Part shown: piece by piece, positions 1 through 7,566 of the stretch
How the letters are laid out: each line of letters starts with the position of its first letter
Position numbering within the stretch: the stretch's first letter is position 1
Source of the DNA: JBMNRY01 sp050944915
Lineage (GTDB): Bacteria; Bacillota; Limnochordia; JAAZLZ01
Direction: 5' to 3'
Assembly: GCA_050944915.1 (NCBI GenBank)
Contig: JBMNRY010000055.1
Location: 1-13,900 of the forward strand
DNA: 13,900 bases
Position numbers and translations under genes: made by a program
Notes under the pieces: model-generated
The model's input: only the letters and a program-made list of their open reading frames with translations
Database searches by the model: none
What the model was told of the DNA's origin: nothing

Positions 1-20
1 GGACCAAAGCTTTTTTTGTT

Positions 21-47
21 TAAGGAAAACAGGGCAGTTGTCGATAG
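21..47 (+). promoter_or_regulatory. Sigma-D (sigma-28) type promoter of the flaG-fliD-fliS operon
   Basis: The sequence shows TAAG at 21-24, a 15-base spacer, then GTCGATAG at 40-47. The known flagellar sigma-D consensus is TAAA, about 15 bases, then GCCGATAA, so the match is close in both boxes and exact in spacing. It lies about 40 bases upstream of the flaG start, and the downstream genes are all late (filament) flagellar genes, which is the usual sigma-D regulon. No comparably spaced sigma-A promoter is seen here: TATAAG at 54-59 has no -35 box at the right distance. Confidence 0.6.
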
Positions 48-84
48 ATCTACTATAAGGATGACAGCAAGGTGGTGAGCATTT

Positions 85-411
85 TTGGTCAGGGAAATTA
101 GTAGCCTATCCGCCCTTAAACCGACGATCTATCCGGAAGTCAATTATGAAGGACGTCCGGTGGAAGAAGCTAAGCCCCAGGTGGAGGATCCAGAAGCCAT
201 CGCCGAAGGTGTAAAGACCATGCGGACCATGGCCCGGATATTTGAACGTAAGTTGGATTTTATCATCCATGAAGATACGAACCGACTGATGGTCAAGGTG
301 ATCGACCTGGAAACAGAAGAAGTGATCAGGGAGATACCACCGGAACAAATCCTTGATATGCTCGCGAAAATGGAATGCTTCGTCGGTTTGCTTATCGATG
401 AATTGGTATAG
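85..411 (+). CDS. flaG: FlaG family flagellar protein
   Basis: A 108-residue protein of the FlaG family, a small protein encoded next to fliD in many flagellated bacteria and thought to influence filament length or structure. The N-terminus is variable and acidic/proline-rich (about residues 1-45). The C-terminal half carries the family core: a beta-rich segment with the pattern DFIIHEDTNRLMVKVID followed by EEVIREIPPEQILDMLAKM (about residues 52-97), typical of FlaG. The start is TTG at 85, chosen because GGTGG at 71-75 lies 9 bases upstream and no ATG fits this frame. It is the first gene of the filament operon, 12 bases before fliD. The family assignment is secure; its precise molecular role is poorly known even in model species. 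Confidence 0.9.
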   Translation: MVREISSLSALKPTIYPEVNYEGRPVEEAKPQVEDPEAIAEGVKTMRTMARIFERKLDFIIHEDTNRLMVKVIDLETEEVIREIPPEQILDMLAKMECFVGLLIDELV

Positions 412-423
412 GAGCTGAGGACA

Positions 424-1761
424 TTGCTAAAAATCGGTGGTTTAGCCAGCGGTTTAGATGTGGACAGCATCATTGGCGCCATCATGGAACAGGAACGCCG
501 CCCGGTGGTTAATATGGAGCAGCGGCGGGATCAATACCAGCGGGAAAAGGATGCTTGGCGGGATGTGAACACCCGTCTCGTAAACCTCCAAGGTCGGTTC
601 GATCCCTTGCTCACCCCGGGTTTGTTCAACCGGAAGGCAGCCATATCGTCGGATACGGCAGTGGCCACCGTCTCGGCCGGCACCGCCGCCGAAGTCGGTA
701 CCTACACCCTGGAAGTAATCCAGCTGGCCCAAGCCCACCGGGTAGCCGGCCAGCGGCTTGAAGAGATCGATCAAGCCCTTGGATTTCAGGGGACCATCGT
801 CATTAACGATGTGGAAATCGAGATCGACGCCGAGCACTCCCTCCTGGACATCAGGGATGCTATTAACGCATCGGAGGTAGAGGTCAAGGCGAGTATCGTC
901 GATAACACCCTAGTCTTAGAGGCCCAAAAGACCGGTGTTGAAAATGAAATGAAATTAAGTGGAGATATCTTGGTTGATCTGGGGGTCCTCGTGGAAAATG
1001 GGGGAGGGCAACTTGTCATAGCCAATGAACTCCAGGCCGCCCAAGACAGCATTTTCCAATTAAATGGACTGGAAATCACCCGCTCTTCCAATCAAGTCAC
1101 CGACGTTATGGCCGGTTTGACCTTGAACCTGGCTGCCGAAGGGAAGACGACCATCAAACTGGCTGAAGATCGGGAGGCGGTGATTAAGGCCTTCCGGGAT
1201 TTTGTAGACCAGTTTAACAGCACCTACGGCTTCATCGCCGAAAGGCTGGGCGAAGGAGGCCAACTGCAGGGCGATGGGACCATCATCAGGCTCCAGTATC
1301 GGTTGCGCCAAGAACTGATGAATCCCGTGGCCATCCCCGGCGATACTCCTTATAAATCCCTAGGCGCCATTGGGATCAGCATCAGCAAGGATGGCCTGAT
1401 GACCCTCGATGAAGGAAAACTAAGGGAGGCCCTCGAGGAGGATCCCGAGGCGGTAGCCCAGCTAGTCCGCAGTCGGCCCGATGATGAAGAAGGTTTTGCC
1501 GGCGCTATTTACCGGACCAGGGAATTTCTCCGGGAATATACCCGCTCAGGGGGTATTTTAGCGGAAAAACAGGAAATGTATGATCGCCAGATCGATTCGG
1601 TAAAAAAGCGGATCGAAGATTTGGAACGCCGCCTAGAACAAAGGGAGCTCAATTTGGAACGGCAGTTCACCCAACTGGAAACGGCTCTGTCCCGGCTGTA
1701 CTCCCAGCAGGACTGGCTGTCTATGCAGTTGCTCCAACTACAACAGTACGGGAAGAAATAG
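424..1761 (+). CDS. fliD: Flagellar filament cap protein FliD (HAP2)
   Basis: A 445-residue filament cap protein, which sits at the growing tip of the flagellum and helps secreted flagellin fold into place. The N-terminus has the classic FliD_N pattern (KIGGLASGLDVDSIIGAIM, then a heptad-rich helix with REKDAWRDVNTRL). The C-terminal FliD_C part holds FRDFVDQFNSTY, then YKSLGAIGISISKDGLMTLDEGKL, and ends in a coiled coil rich in Glu/Arg/Leu/Gln (about residues 375-440), as expected for the helical leg domain. The length is in the normal range for a short FliD lacking large variable head insertions. The start is TTG at 424 with GGAG at 411-414, 9 bases upstream. It sits between flaG and fliS, the standard order. 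No signal peptide is expected, because export is by the flagellar type III apparatus. Confidence 0.96.
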   Translation: MLKIGGLASGLDVDSIIGAIMEQERRPVVNMEQRRDQYQREKDAWRDVNTRLVNLQGRFDPLLTPGLFNRKAAISSDTAVATVSAGTAAEVGTYTLEVIQLAQAHRVAGQRLEEIDQALGFQGTIVINDVEIEIDAEHSLLDIRDAINASEVEVKASIVDNTLVLEAQKTGVENEMKLSGDILVDLGVLVENGGGQLVIANELQAAQDSIFQLNGLEITRSSNQVTDVMAGLTLNLAAEGKTTIKLAEDREAVIKAFRDFVDQFNSTYGFIAERLGEGGQLQGDGTIIRLQYRLRQELMNPVAIPGDTPYKSLGAIGISISKDGLMTLDEGKLREALEEDPEAVAQLVRSRPDDEEGFAGAIYRTREFLREYTRSGGILAEKQEMYDRQIDSVKKRIEDLERRLEQRELNLERQFTQLETALSRLYSQQDWLSMQLLQLQQYGKK

Positions 1762-1786
1762 CGGGGAAGGGGGCAGTTAACGACCG

Positions 1787-2173
1787 ATGAATGTCCATGC
1801 CTATAACATGTATCGAAAAACCCAAGTAGAGACTGCCAGCCAACTGGATTTGATCCTCATGCTCTACAATGGAGCGATAAAATATGCCCGTTGGGCCCGG
1901 GAGATGATCGATCAAGGTCGGGTAGAAGAGGCCCATAACTATCTGGTTCGGGTCCAAGATATCGTCGATGAGCTCAATTTGGGTCTCAATATGGACCAGG
2001 GGGGCCAGATCGCTTCCAGCTTGGCCCAGCTCTATGATTATGTAAACCATTGTCTCATCGAGGCCAATCTGCGCAAAGTGGGGGAACCGATCGACGAAGC
2101 TATCCATATTCTCAGCCAATTGAAAGATACTTGGGCCCAGTTGGCGGGAGGTTCTAGGGGGGGAGAAGGTTGA
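1787..2173 (+). CDS. fliS: Flagellin export chaperone FliS
   Basis: A 128-residue cytoplasmic chaperone that binds the C-terminus of flagellin and keeps it unfolded before export. The N-terminal stretch HAYNMYRKTQVETAS, followed by LILMLYNGAIKYARWA, is the FliS signature. The rest is helical, with conserved-type segments VQDIVDELNLGLNMDQGGQIASSLAQLYDYV. The length is typical. The ATG at 1787 gives the usual FliS N-terminus, although the purine-rich stretch at 1764-1773 is further upstream (about 13 bases) than ideal. The gene lies 25 bases after fliD, and its stop overlaps the next start (TTGA at 2170-2173), so translational coupling with the following chaperone-like gene is likely. Confidence 0.95.
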   Translation: MNVHAYNMYRKTQVETASQLDLILMLYNGAIKYARWAREMIDQGRVEEAHNYLVRVQDIVDELNLGLNMDQGGQIASSLAQLYDYVNHCLIEANLRKVGEPIDEAIHILSQLKDTWAQLAGGSRGGEG

Positions 2174-2646
2174 CCATTTTCGGAAACCTCCTGGCCAATT
2201 ACCGCCAACTGCACCATTGTTTCACCCAATTGGCCCAGGTCGCGGCCCAAAAGAAAGAGGCCATCGTTCAGGATGATCTGTCTGCCTTAGAAGAACTATT
2301 CCAGGCCGAAGGGAGCTGGCGGGAACAGATCGAAGGCTTACAGAAGGACTGTCGGCAGATGGAGGAAGAGTTGGCTAAGGGGCTGAATCTGCCGGCCCTG
2401 TCCAGGATCTACCTGGAGGAACGTTATGGTACCCTAGAAGAGGTCCAGGAGTTAACGGAATTGGTCGATGGGATCACCGAGATCATCGTGGCCATCCAAG
2501 CCATCGAGGGCGAGAGTAGACAGCACATCCAGCAGAAGCTTCAAGGGACAAAGGCTGATCTAGGCCAGCTCCGCACCGGCAAGCGGGTCGCGGAAGCTTA
2601 TCACAAAACAGTAGGCGAAGCGGCTTTCATCGATCGCAGCAGTTAG
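2170..2646 (+). CDS. FlgN-like flagellar chaperone (FliT position)
   Basis: A 158-residue, almost entirely alpha-helical, acidic protein with heptad patterns (for example DDLSALEELFQAEGSWREQI and TLEEVQELTELVDGI). This fits the FlgN/FliT type of small flagellar export chaperones, which bind hook-associated proteins or the cap protein before secretion. The C-terminal Ala-Tyr plus Phe-Ile-Asp-Arg ending resembles FlgN-family ends in Clostridia. The start TTG at 2170 overlaps the fliS stop by four bases and is preceded by a G-rich ribosome binding site (about 2155-2165). Genes directly after fliS commonly encode FliT, so by position it could serve FliD, while by sequence it looks more like FlgN. 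The family is weakly conserved; the assignment rests on helical content, size and context. Confidence 0.65.
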   Translation: MTIFGNLLANYRQLHHCFTQLAQVAAQKKEAIVQDDLSALEELFQAEGSWREQIEGLQKDCRQMEEELAKGLNLPALSRIYLEERYGTLEEVQELTELVDGITEIIVAIQAIEGESRQHIQQKLQGTKADLGQLRTGKRVAEAYHKTVGEAAFIDRSS

Positions 2647-2701
2647 CAAAAATATACATCGATAACCAGCCTTTCTTCATATTTTCTTAACAAATATGCT
2701 G

Positions 2702-2707
2702 TATAAT
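2702..2707 (+). promoter_or_regulatory. -10 element (TATAAT) before the four-cysteine protein
   Basis: A perfect TATAAT hexamer lies in an AT-rich stretch (2675-2707) just after the flagellar operon ends. No good TTGACA-like -35 box is found at 16-18 bases upstream, so the promoter call rests on the -10 box, the AT-rich context and the correctly spaced gene that follows. Confidence 0.4.
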
Positions 2708-2741
2708 CTCCCCCGGAAAGTTGTGAGGGGAGTGACAATAT

Positions 2742-2915
2742 ATGGGCGAAGGTTTCAAGTGCCCGCTGAATGGACAAAGGGTAAAACCGGCAAAATGCCT
2801 GCATTGCAAGAGCTACTGGGGTTTGTGGAACCGCGGTGTGCTCTGCCAAAAAGCCAATCGTTGGTTGCCTTTCCGCTACCAGTGGGAGGAAGGCACCATA
2901 GCTTATAAAAGATAA
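2742..2915 (+). CDS. Small four-cysteine (zinc-ribbon-like) protein, function unknown
   Basis: A 57-residue ORF starting at ATG 2742 and ending TAA at 2915. The purine-rich sequence at 2725-2732 (GAGGGGAG) provides a ribosome binding site about 9 bases upstream, and a perfect TATAAT at 2702-2707 lies about 35 bases before the start. Four cysteines are at residues 7, 19, 22 and 35: one CxxC pair (CLHC) flanked by two single cysteines, which could bind one zinc or iron. The protein is basic and rich in Trp/Tyr (SYWGLWNRG, NRWLPFRYQW). I do not recognise the family. It sits alone between the flagellar operon and the SbcD/SbcC-like pair, about 130 bases before the latter. Because of its size a chance ORF cannot be excluded, but the promoter, the ribosome site and the ordered cysteines all favour a real gene. 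Confidence 0.6.
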   Translation: MGEGFKCPLNGQRVKPAKCLHCKSYWGLWNRGVLCQKANRWLPFRYQWEEGTIAYKR

Positions 2916-2946
2916 TAAGGCTGGATAAATATTCGGCCTTCAATAT

Positions 2947-2968
2947 GCCGCCCTCCCGGGTGGTATTT
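2947..2968 (+). terminator. Weak terminator-like hairpin after the four-cysteine gene
   Basis: GCCGCCC (2947-2953) can pair with GGGTGGT (2958-2964) across a TCCC loop, with two G-T wobbles, and is followed by ATTTTC. The T-run is short, so termination would be partial. A second small hairpin, GGAAAC-ATTT-GTTTCC, lies downstream at about 2974-2989. Both are in the 128-base gap before the metallophosphoesterase gene. I see no clear promoter in that gap, so read-through from upstream into the nuclease/ATPase genes is possible. Confidence 0.3.
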
Positions 2969-3043
2969 TCATTGGAAACATTTGTTTCCCCTACGGCAGG
3001 AATCACCCGCCCCATGTCAAAAGGGAAAAGGGGAGGGTGAATG

Positions 3044-4252
3044 ATGCGCTTTGTCCATGTGGCCGATGTGCACCTGGATACACCATTTTATGGTCGGGAG
3101 GAATGGCTGCGCCGGGCTTTGCGGGATGCTACCCGGGAAAGCTTGCGGCGGGCGGTCCAATGGGCCCTTAAAGAACAGGTCCATGTTTTTTTGATCGCCG
3201 GTGATCTCTTCGATAACGAATTGTTATCCTTCGGCACCGAGCGCTTCCTCTTGGAGCAGTTATCCCTCCTTGATCAAGGGGGCATTTTAGTCTGTTATGC
3301 CACCGGCAATCACGATCCCGGTCAGATCGGTTACCGGGCCCAGGAAATCCAGTGGCCGGACAATGTGATCCTCTTCAACACCAACGAACCCCGCACTGTC
3401 CCCATCGAAGTCCAAGGGGAACCCATTGGCTATGTGACCGGCGCGGGCCATAGCACCCACCGGGAACAGAACTCCCTAGTTGCGGACTTTCCCCGCCAAC
3501 GGCTAGATCGGCCCCATATCGGTCTGATCCACACCCAAATCCAAGGTTATCTAGGAGACCATAAGAATTACGCCCCTAGCACCCGGGAGGAACTCCTAGC
3601 CATCCCCGTCGATTACTGGGCCTGCGGCCATATCCATAAGGGCGGACAAGTCTGGCCCGAAGAAAAGGTCTATTATGCGGGCAATATCCAAGGACGCCAT
3701 CCCCGGGAAACAGGGCCCAAGGGTTTCTATTACGGCCAACTTGGAGAAGGCGGACTAGAAATCCAATTCGTCCCGTCAGCCCCTTTGCTGTGGGAACAGC
3801 TTAGCTGTGAACTGCCGACGGAAGTATCTGATTTCGCCGGATTAACTACATATCTGCAAGACTACATCATCGGGCAGCTGGCCCAAGGGCCCCAAGATTA
3901 TCTGGTTCGCCTCGACCTCCACGGAGAGACTCCCCTGGTTGGCGAATTGAAGCTGGAGGATAATATCCGGGAGCTGACCGAGGAGCTCCAAGCTGCCTGC
4001 GATCTTTATTGGCTGGAGATCCGTCCCGGCCCTCTACTTCCACCCCTAATCTGGGAGGATTATCGGAACCAACCGACGGTTTTAGGGGAGATCTTAGGGG
4101 TCTTAGAAGGCTTAGCCGATGATGATGCTCTTTTCGCACAGTTAATACCTTCCCAATTGGCCTCGAAAACCGGCGATTCCCAAACTTACTTACGCGAACT
4201 CCTGAAAGATCTACCCCGGGAGGTTGTGGCCCGGTTTGTGGCCAGGGAATAA
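3044..4252 (+). CDS. SbcD/YhaO-like metallophosphoesterase (DNA repair exonuclease subunit)
   Basis: A protein of about 402 residues in the calcineurin-like phosphoesterase family, Mre11/SbcD branch. These enzymes use two metal ions to cut DNA ends and work with a Rad50/SbcC-type ATPase. All metal-site motifs are visible in order: DVHLD near residue 8, GDLFDNE (about 53-59), GNHDPG (about 88-93), HTQ (about 163) and GHIHKGG (about 195-201). The C-terminal third is a less conserved capping region. Tandem ATG codons occur at 3041 and 3044; GGGAGGG at 3031-3037 is better spaced for 3044. It is separated by 27 bases from the ATPase gene, so the two form an operon. Closest design by context is Bacillus YhaO, because the partner has a membrane segment. 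No defect is seen. Confidence 0.88.
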   Translation: MRFVHVADVHLDTPFYGREEWLRRALRDATRESLRRAVQWALKEQVHVFLIAGDLFDNELLSFGTERFLLEQLSLLDQGGILVCYATGNHDPGQIGYRAQEIQWPDNVILFNTNEPRTVPIEVQGEPIGYVTGAGHSTHREQNSLVADFPRQRLDRPHIGLIHTQIQGYLGDHKNYAPSTREELLAIPVDYWACGHIHKGGQVWPEEKVYYAGNIQGRHPRETGPKGFYYGQLGEGGLEIQFVPSAPLLWEQLSCELPTEVSDFAGLTTYLQDYIIGQLAQGPQDYLVRLDLHGETPLVGELKLEDNIRELTEELQAACDLYWLEIRPGPLLPPLIWEDYRNQPTVLGEILGVLEGLADDDALFAQLIPSQLASKTGDSQTYLRELLKDLPREVVARFVARE

Positions 4253-4279
4253 AGAAAACGTCATCAGGGGGACCCGCCT

Positions 4280-6952
4280 GTGCACATCACCGAGATCCAT
4301 GTTACTGCCTATGGACAATTCATCGATCAAAGCTGGGAATTCAACCCCGGGTTAAATGTGCTTTGTGCACCTAACGAACGGGGTAAATCCACCTTGTTCC
4401 ATTTGCTGACCACCCTTCTTTTCGGTTGGTCTCCGGCTAATGTGCAAAACTTCCCCTATCGACCTTGGCATTGGGATTTATACCCCGAATTCACCGGAGG
4501 ATTCGTCCTCGATGACGGCCGCTCGGGCCAAATCTACCGCAAGCTCATGTCCCGTCCCCGGGGGAGGATCGACGGTCCTGAAGAAGGGGAATTAGGCAAT
4601 CGCCCCCTGCCTTGGGCGGAACATATCGGTACTCGGGAATTATTCACCTCCCTTTATGCCTTAACCTTAGATGAATTAACGGAACTGCCCAATTGGCAGA
4701 TCCAGCAGTGGCGGGAAGTCTTGGTGGGAAGCGATGGTTTGCGGCCTACCCACCAGGTCCTCAAGGAGCTAACCGATGAAATGAACGCCCTGTGGCGCAA
4801 CGACCGCCGGGGACAGCCGGTAATCCGGCGGTTGGAGGAGCAACGGAGGCAGCTTCTAACCCAACGTCAAGAGCTGAAGACCGAGGAAGAAGAACTCCGG
4901 CAAGCCCATAGGGAACTCCACCACATCCGGGAGGAATTGGAAGGGGTGGAGGAAGAGCTAGCCTATCTAAAGGCCGCCCTGCCCCAAGCCTATGAACTAA
5001 ATCAGATCAATAAGCTGGTGGCCCAAATCGAAGATTGGACGGCCCAAATCGGCGACGAAGCCCTAGTGGCCAGTCTGCCAACGGATATGGGCCAGGTTCG
5101 GGAGGATCTATCCAGGGAATTGACCGAGCTTAACCGTTCCCTAGCCGATAAGGAAAGGCGCAAAGAGGAGCTAGAAGCTCAATCCTATCTCGATGAACGG
5201 CAGCGATTATTCTTAGAGCGGACACCGGAGCTAGAGGGGCTCTTGCGGCAAAGGGAATTGGGATTGAGCAAAAGGCAACAATATGAAGCCTTAGAAAGCC
5301 AAATCGCCGTCGATGAGGCCCGTCTCATGGATCGCATGGGAAGTTGTTTCGCCCCGGGAACCGATATCGAGGCCTTACTCGAAATCCCCCTGCCCGATTT
5401 ACAGGGGTGGATCAACCGCTATTTACAAGCTAAGGAACATCTCGACGGGCGACGCTTAGCCTTCGAGACCAAGGGGGCCCATCGTCCCCATATTCCACCG
5501 CCCTTCCCTTCAGTGTTTGCCCTAGGGGCCTTCCTTGTAGCCCTTATCGGTGGTTTTTGGGGGAAGGTCAATCCTTTGGGGTATGGACTTTCCGGCGGTG
5601 GCCTCCTCATCGGTGGAGCCATCTTGATTCTCAATCAGATCCAAAAGATACGCGGCCGAGAGGTGGAAGAAGCCTACCAGCGGGAATTAGGAGCCTTGGA
5701 AGGGGAACTTCGGAAGGCCCAGGAGGAACTGGAAGCTGCTAAAGGGGGACTGGCCGGGGTCTTTGGCCATCTGCCCATCATCAGTTCTTTGTTAGATCGA
5801 CCCGATGGCCGCCTCTATGAGATTCTCTTGGGTCTGCAAATGGAGGCCCAGGGATTAAGGCGGGCCCAAGAAACCTACGCCCAACTGGGAGAAGAACTTG
5901 TAGTCCTGGAAGGAGAGATTAGGAATTTAGCCCTTCGGTTAGGGGAGGAGCCCCAGGCCGATTTGCTAAATCAATTGACCGAATGGCAGGATGTCCTGGA
6001 GCAGGCCCGGATCAACCAAGGTCTGGAGTCCCAAAGGACAGGGGAACTGGAGAAGTTGGCGGGGGAAATCAGGGCCCTCAAGGACAGGATGGAGAACAGC
6101 CAGACCCAACTTACCGCTTTGGAGGAGAAGGTTTATAGGGTAGCCTCCCCCGATCTTCCGTGGGAGGAGGCCCTCATGGAAGCCGAGAGAAAACAGGAAC
6201 TGCTCAGCTACTTGCGGGGTGCGCGGGCATCTTTAGCCCGGGATTATCCCCAGTGGCAGTCCCAGCTGGAGACCGGGGAAGACTGGATGTTAGATCCCCA
6301 AGCCATCGCAGCCCGGGAGTTGACCAGGGAAAATCTCCAGGGCAGACGGGCGGAACTGAAGGAACGGGAGGGCCAGCTGAAGGAAAAGTTAGCTAGCTTA
6401 GGTAAGGGGATCACCCTGGGTGAGTTAGACGGCCAGCTTCAGGCCCTAGAGGAAGAAATGACAGAGGCGGCCCGGCGCAGGGATCAACTAGCCCTATTGG
6501 CCAACATCATCCGCTATGGGGATCGGCTCTTCGCCCAGAAACATCAACCCGATGTCCTCCACCGGGCAGGGGACTACCTGGCCCAAATCACCGAAGGCCG
6601 CTACACCCGGCTGGCTTTGTTGACCGATGAAGAGGGGGAAGAATATTTGGCTGTCTTCCAAGGGAGCAATCCCATCCCCGTCGGTCAGCCCCTAAGCCGC
6701 GGCATTTTAGACCAAATCTATTTAGCCCTGCGTTTAGCTACCGTCGATCACCTCGATGCCGAGGGGGAACGATTACCCCTATTCCTCGATGAAACCTTTG
6801 TCCATTGGGATGAGGACCGGCTGCGGGGGGTCATCCCCATCTTAGAAGAAATGGCCCGAACGCGACAGGTTTTCTTTTTCACCTGTCACCGGGCCATGGC
6901 CGAATTATTCGAATTACCGATTCTCAATTTAGTCCATCTTGCTCCTCGATAA
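4280..6952 (+). CDS. YhaN-like Rad50/SbcC-type AAA ATPase with central membrane hairpin
   Basis: An 890-residue SMC-like ATPase, the likely partner of the preceding nuclease in DNA end processing. The Walker A motif is APNERGKST (residues 30-38). Near the C-terminus are the ABC-type signature LSRGILDQ (about 804-811) and Walker B PLFLDET (about 835-841). Two long coiled-coil arms (about 170-330 and 460-750) flank a hydrophobic double segment: SVFALGAFLVALIGGF (about 410-427), then a short turn with GYGL and LLIGGAILIL (about 440-452). Rad50 and SbcC normally carry a CxxC zinc hook at this apex; none is present here. Bacillus YhaN is likewise described as having a membrane segment in this place, so the complex is inferred to be membrane-anchored. 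The start is GTG at 4280 with AGGGGG at 4266-4271. The 3' end overlaps the convergent gene by 29 bases. Confidence 0.88.
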   Translation: MHITEIHVTAYGQFIDQSWEFNPGLNVLCAPNERGKSTLFHLLTTLLFGWSPANVQNFPYRPWHWDLYPEFTGGFVLDDGRSGQIYRKLMSRPRGRIDGPEEGELGNRPLPWAEHIGTRELFTSLYALTLDELTELPNWQIQQWREVLVGSDGLRPTHQVLKELTDEMNALWRNDRRGQPVIRRLEEQRRQLLTQRQELKTEEEELRQAHRELHHIREELEGVEEELAYLKAALPQAYELNQINKLVAQIEDWTAQIGDEALVASLPTDMGQVREDLSRELTELNRSLADKERRKEELEAQSYLDERQRLFLERTPELEGLLRQRELGLSKRQQYEALESQIAVDEARLMDRMGSCFAPGTDIEALLEIPLPDLQGWINRYLQAKEHLDGRRLAFETKGAHRPHIPPPFPSVFALGAFLVALIGGFWGKVNPLGYGLSGGGLLIGGAILILNQIQKIRGREVEEAYQRELGALEGELRKAQEELEAAKGGLAGVFGHLPIISSLLDRPDGRLYEILLGLQMEAQGLRRAQETYAQLGEELVVLEGEIRNLALRLGEEPQADLLNQLTEWQDVLEQARINQGLESQRTGELEKLAGEIRALKDRMENSQTQLTALEEKVYRVASPDLPWEEALMEAERKQELLSYLRGARASLARDYPQWQSQLETGEDWMLDPQAIAARELTRENLQGRRAELKEREGQLKEKLASLGKGITLGELDGQLQALEEEMTEAARRRDQLALLANIIRYGDRLFAQKHQPDVLHRAGDYLAQITEGRYTRLALLTDEEGEEYLAVFQGSNPIPVGQPLSRGILDQIYLALRLATVDHLDAEGERLPLFLDETFVHWDEDRLRGVIPILEEMARTRQVFFFTCHRAMAELFELPILNLVHLAPR

Positions 6953-7415
6953 CGCCCGCATTAACTAAAGGTCGGTGGAGGAGCCAAGCTATGGCACCAC
7001 CGGCCAGGGCTGTAATCAGCTGGGGTGTCTGCAGGGCGATGGCCACCGGCCCCGGTACTTCGATGATGAAGCGTACGGCAATTCCTAACACCAAGTACTT
7101 CAGCAACGATGCGGCGAGGATGGCTAAGGGACGATTTCTATGTAGAGTACCGAAGATGATGACTAATGTGGCGTTGCCGAGGATGATAAAGGGGATGGCT
7201 GGTGCTAGGGGAGGAGCTAAAATACCGCGGAAAAAGGCGATGATGGGCGTTAAGGCGCCGATGAGGACTCCACCGGTGATACCGACGGCTAAAGAGGCGA
7301 TATACAACATTGTGTTCACCAAAGGTCCTGTGATCGGTTGGGGGAATCCCCCCATCTGGATGACCAGGGTTACCGCCAACAAAAGGGCAGTCTTCGTCAG
7401 GGGAAAACGAGCCAT
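6924..7415 (-). CDS. ECF transporter S-component-like membrane protein
   Basis: A 163-residue, very hydrophobic protein with five or six predicted membrane segments. Landmarks are GGFPQPITGPLVNTMLYIA, ALTPIIAFFRGILAPPLAP and IPFIILGN. Size, topology and these Gly/Pro-rich loops match substrate-binding (S) components of energy-coupling-factor transporters, which capture vitamins or other micronutrients and share a common ATPase module encoded elsewhere. The substrate cannot be read from the sequence. The start ATG at 7415 is well supported: AGGAGG lies 7 bases upstream and a -35/-10 pair further upstream. No ATPase or T-component gene is adjacent, which fits a group II (solitary) S component. 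Its last 29 bases overlap the convergent ATPase gene, with no visible terminator between them. Confidence 0.7.
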   Translation of the reverse strand: MARFPLTKTALLLAVTLVIQMGGFPQPITGPLVNTMLYIASLAVGITGGVLIGALTPIIAFFRGILAPPLAPAIPFIILGNATLVIIFGTLHRNRPLAILAASLLKYLVLGIAVRFIIEVPGPVAIALQTPQLITALAGGAIAWLLHRPLVNAGVIEEQDGLN

Positions 7416-7448
7416 GGAAAGACCTCCTTTCAGGTAATAATCATCTTT

Positions 7449-7477
7449 ATCATACTTTTTCCCACAATTTTAAGCAA
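7449..7477 (-). promoter_or_regulatory. Sigma-A promoter of the ECF S-component-like gene
   Basis: Read on the minus strand, TTGCTT (7477-7472) is followed after exactly 17 bases by TATGAT (7454-7449). Both boxes are good matches to the TTGACA/TATAAT consensus with ideal spacing. The ribosome binding site AGGAGG is at 7428-7423 and the ATG at 7415. Confidence 0.65.
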
Positions 7478-7490
7478 GGGTTATTTAGAA

Positions 7491-7516
7491 CCCGGGACAG
7501 CAGGGATTATCCCGGG
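7491..7516. repeat. Inverted repeat CCCGGGA / TCCCGGG between divergent genes
   Basis: CCCGGGA at 7491-7497 and TCCCGGG at 7510-7516 form a perfect 7-base inverted repeat with a 12-base gap. It lies upstream of the minus-strand promoter and about 50 bases before the riboswitch. No T-run follows on either strand, so a protein-binding site is more likely than a terminator. The 289-base gap between the two divergent genes (7416-7704) is otherwise filled by the minus-strand promoter, the riboswitch and its terminator. I found no convincing promoter for the riboswitch transcript. Confidence 0.35.
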
Positions 7517-7566
7517 CAGGTAAAAAATGGCTAATGGCGAATAAATGGGTAATTACATATGTTATC

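Noticed and set aside
1..20. T-rich stretch that could be the tail of an upstream terminator
   Set aside because: Only a run of seven T residues is visible; the stem would lie outside the window and cannot be checked.
2170..2646. Calling the post-fliS gene fliT outright
   Set aside because: Position suggests FliT, but the sequence pattern looks more FlgN-like and both families are too divergent to settle by eye.
4280..6952. Canonical SbcC/Rad50 with zinc hook
   Set aside because: No CxxC at the coiled-coil apex; the apex is hydrophobic instead.
6991..7437. 148-residue plus-strand ORF opposite the ECF-like gene
   Set aside because: It is rich in Met/Arg/Pro/Lys with no family pattern and mirrors the membrane protein gene, which has a promoter and ribosome site.
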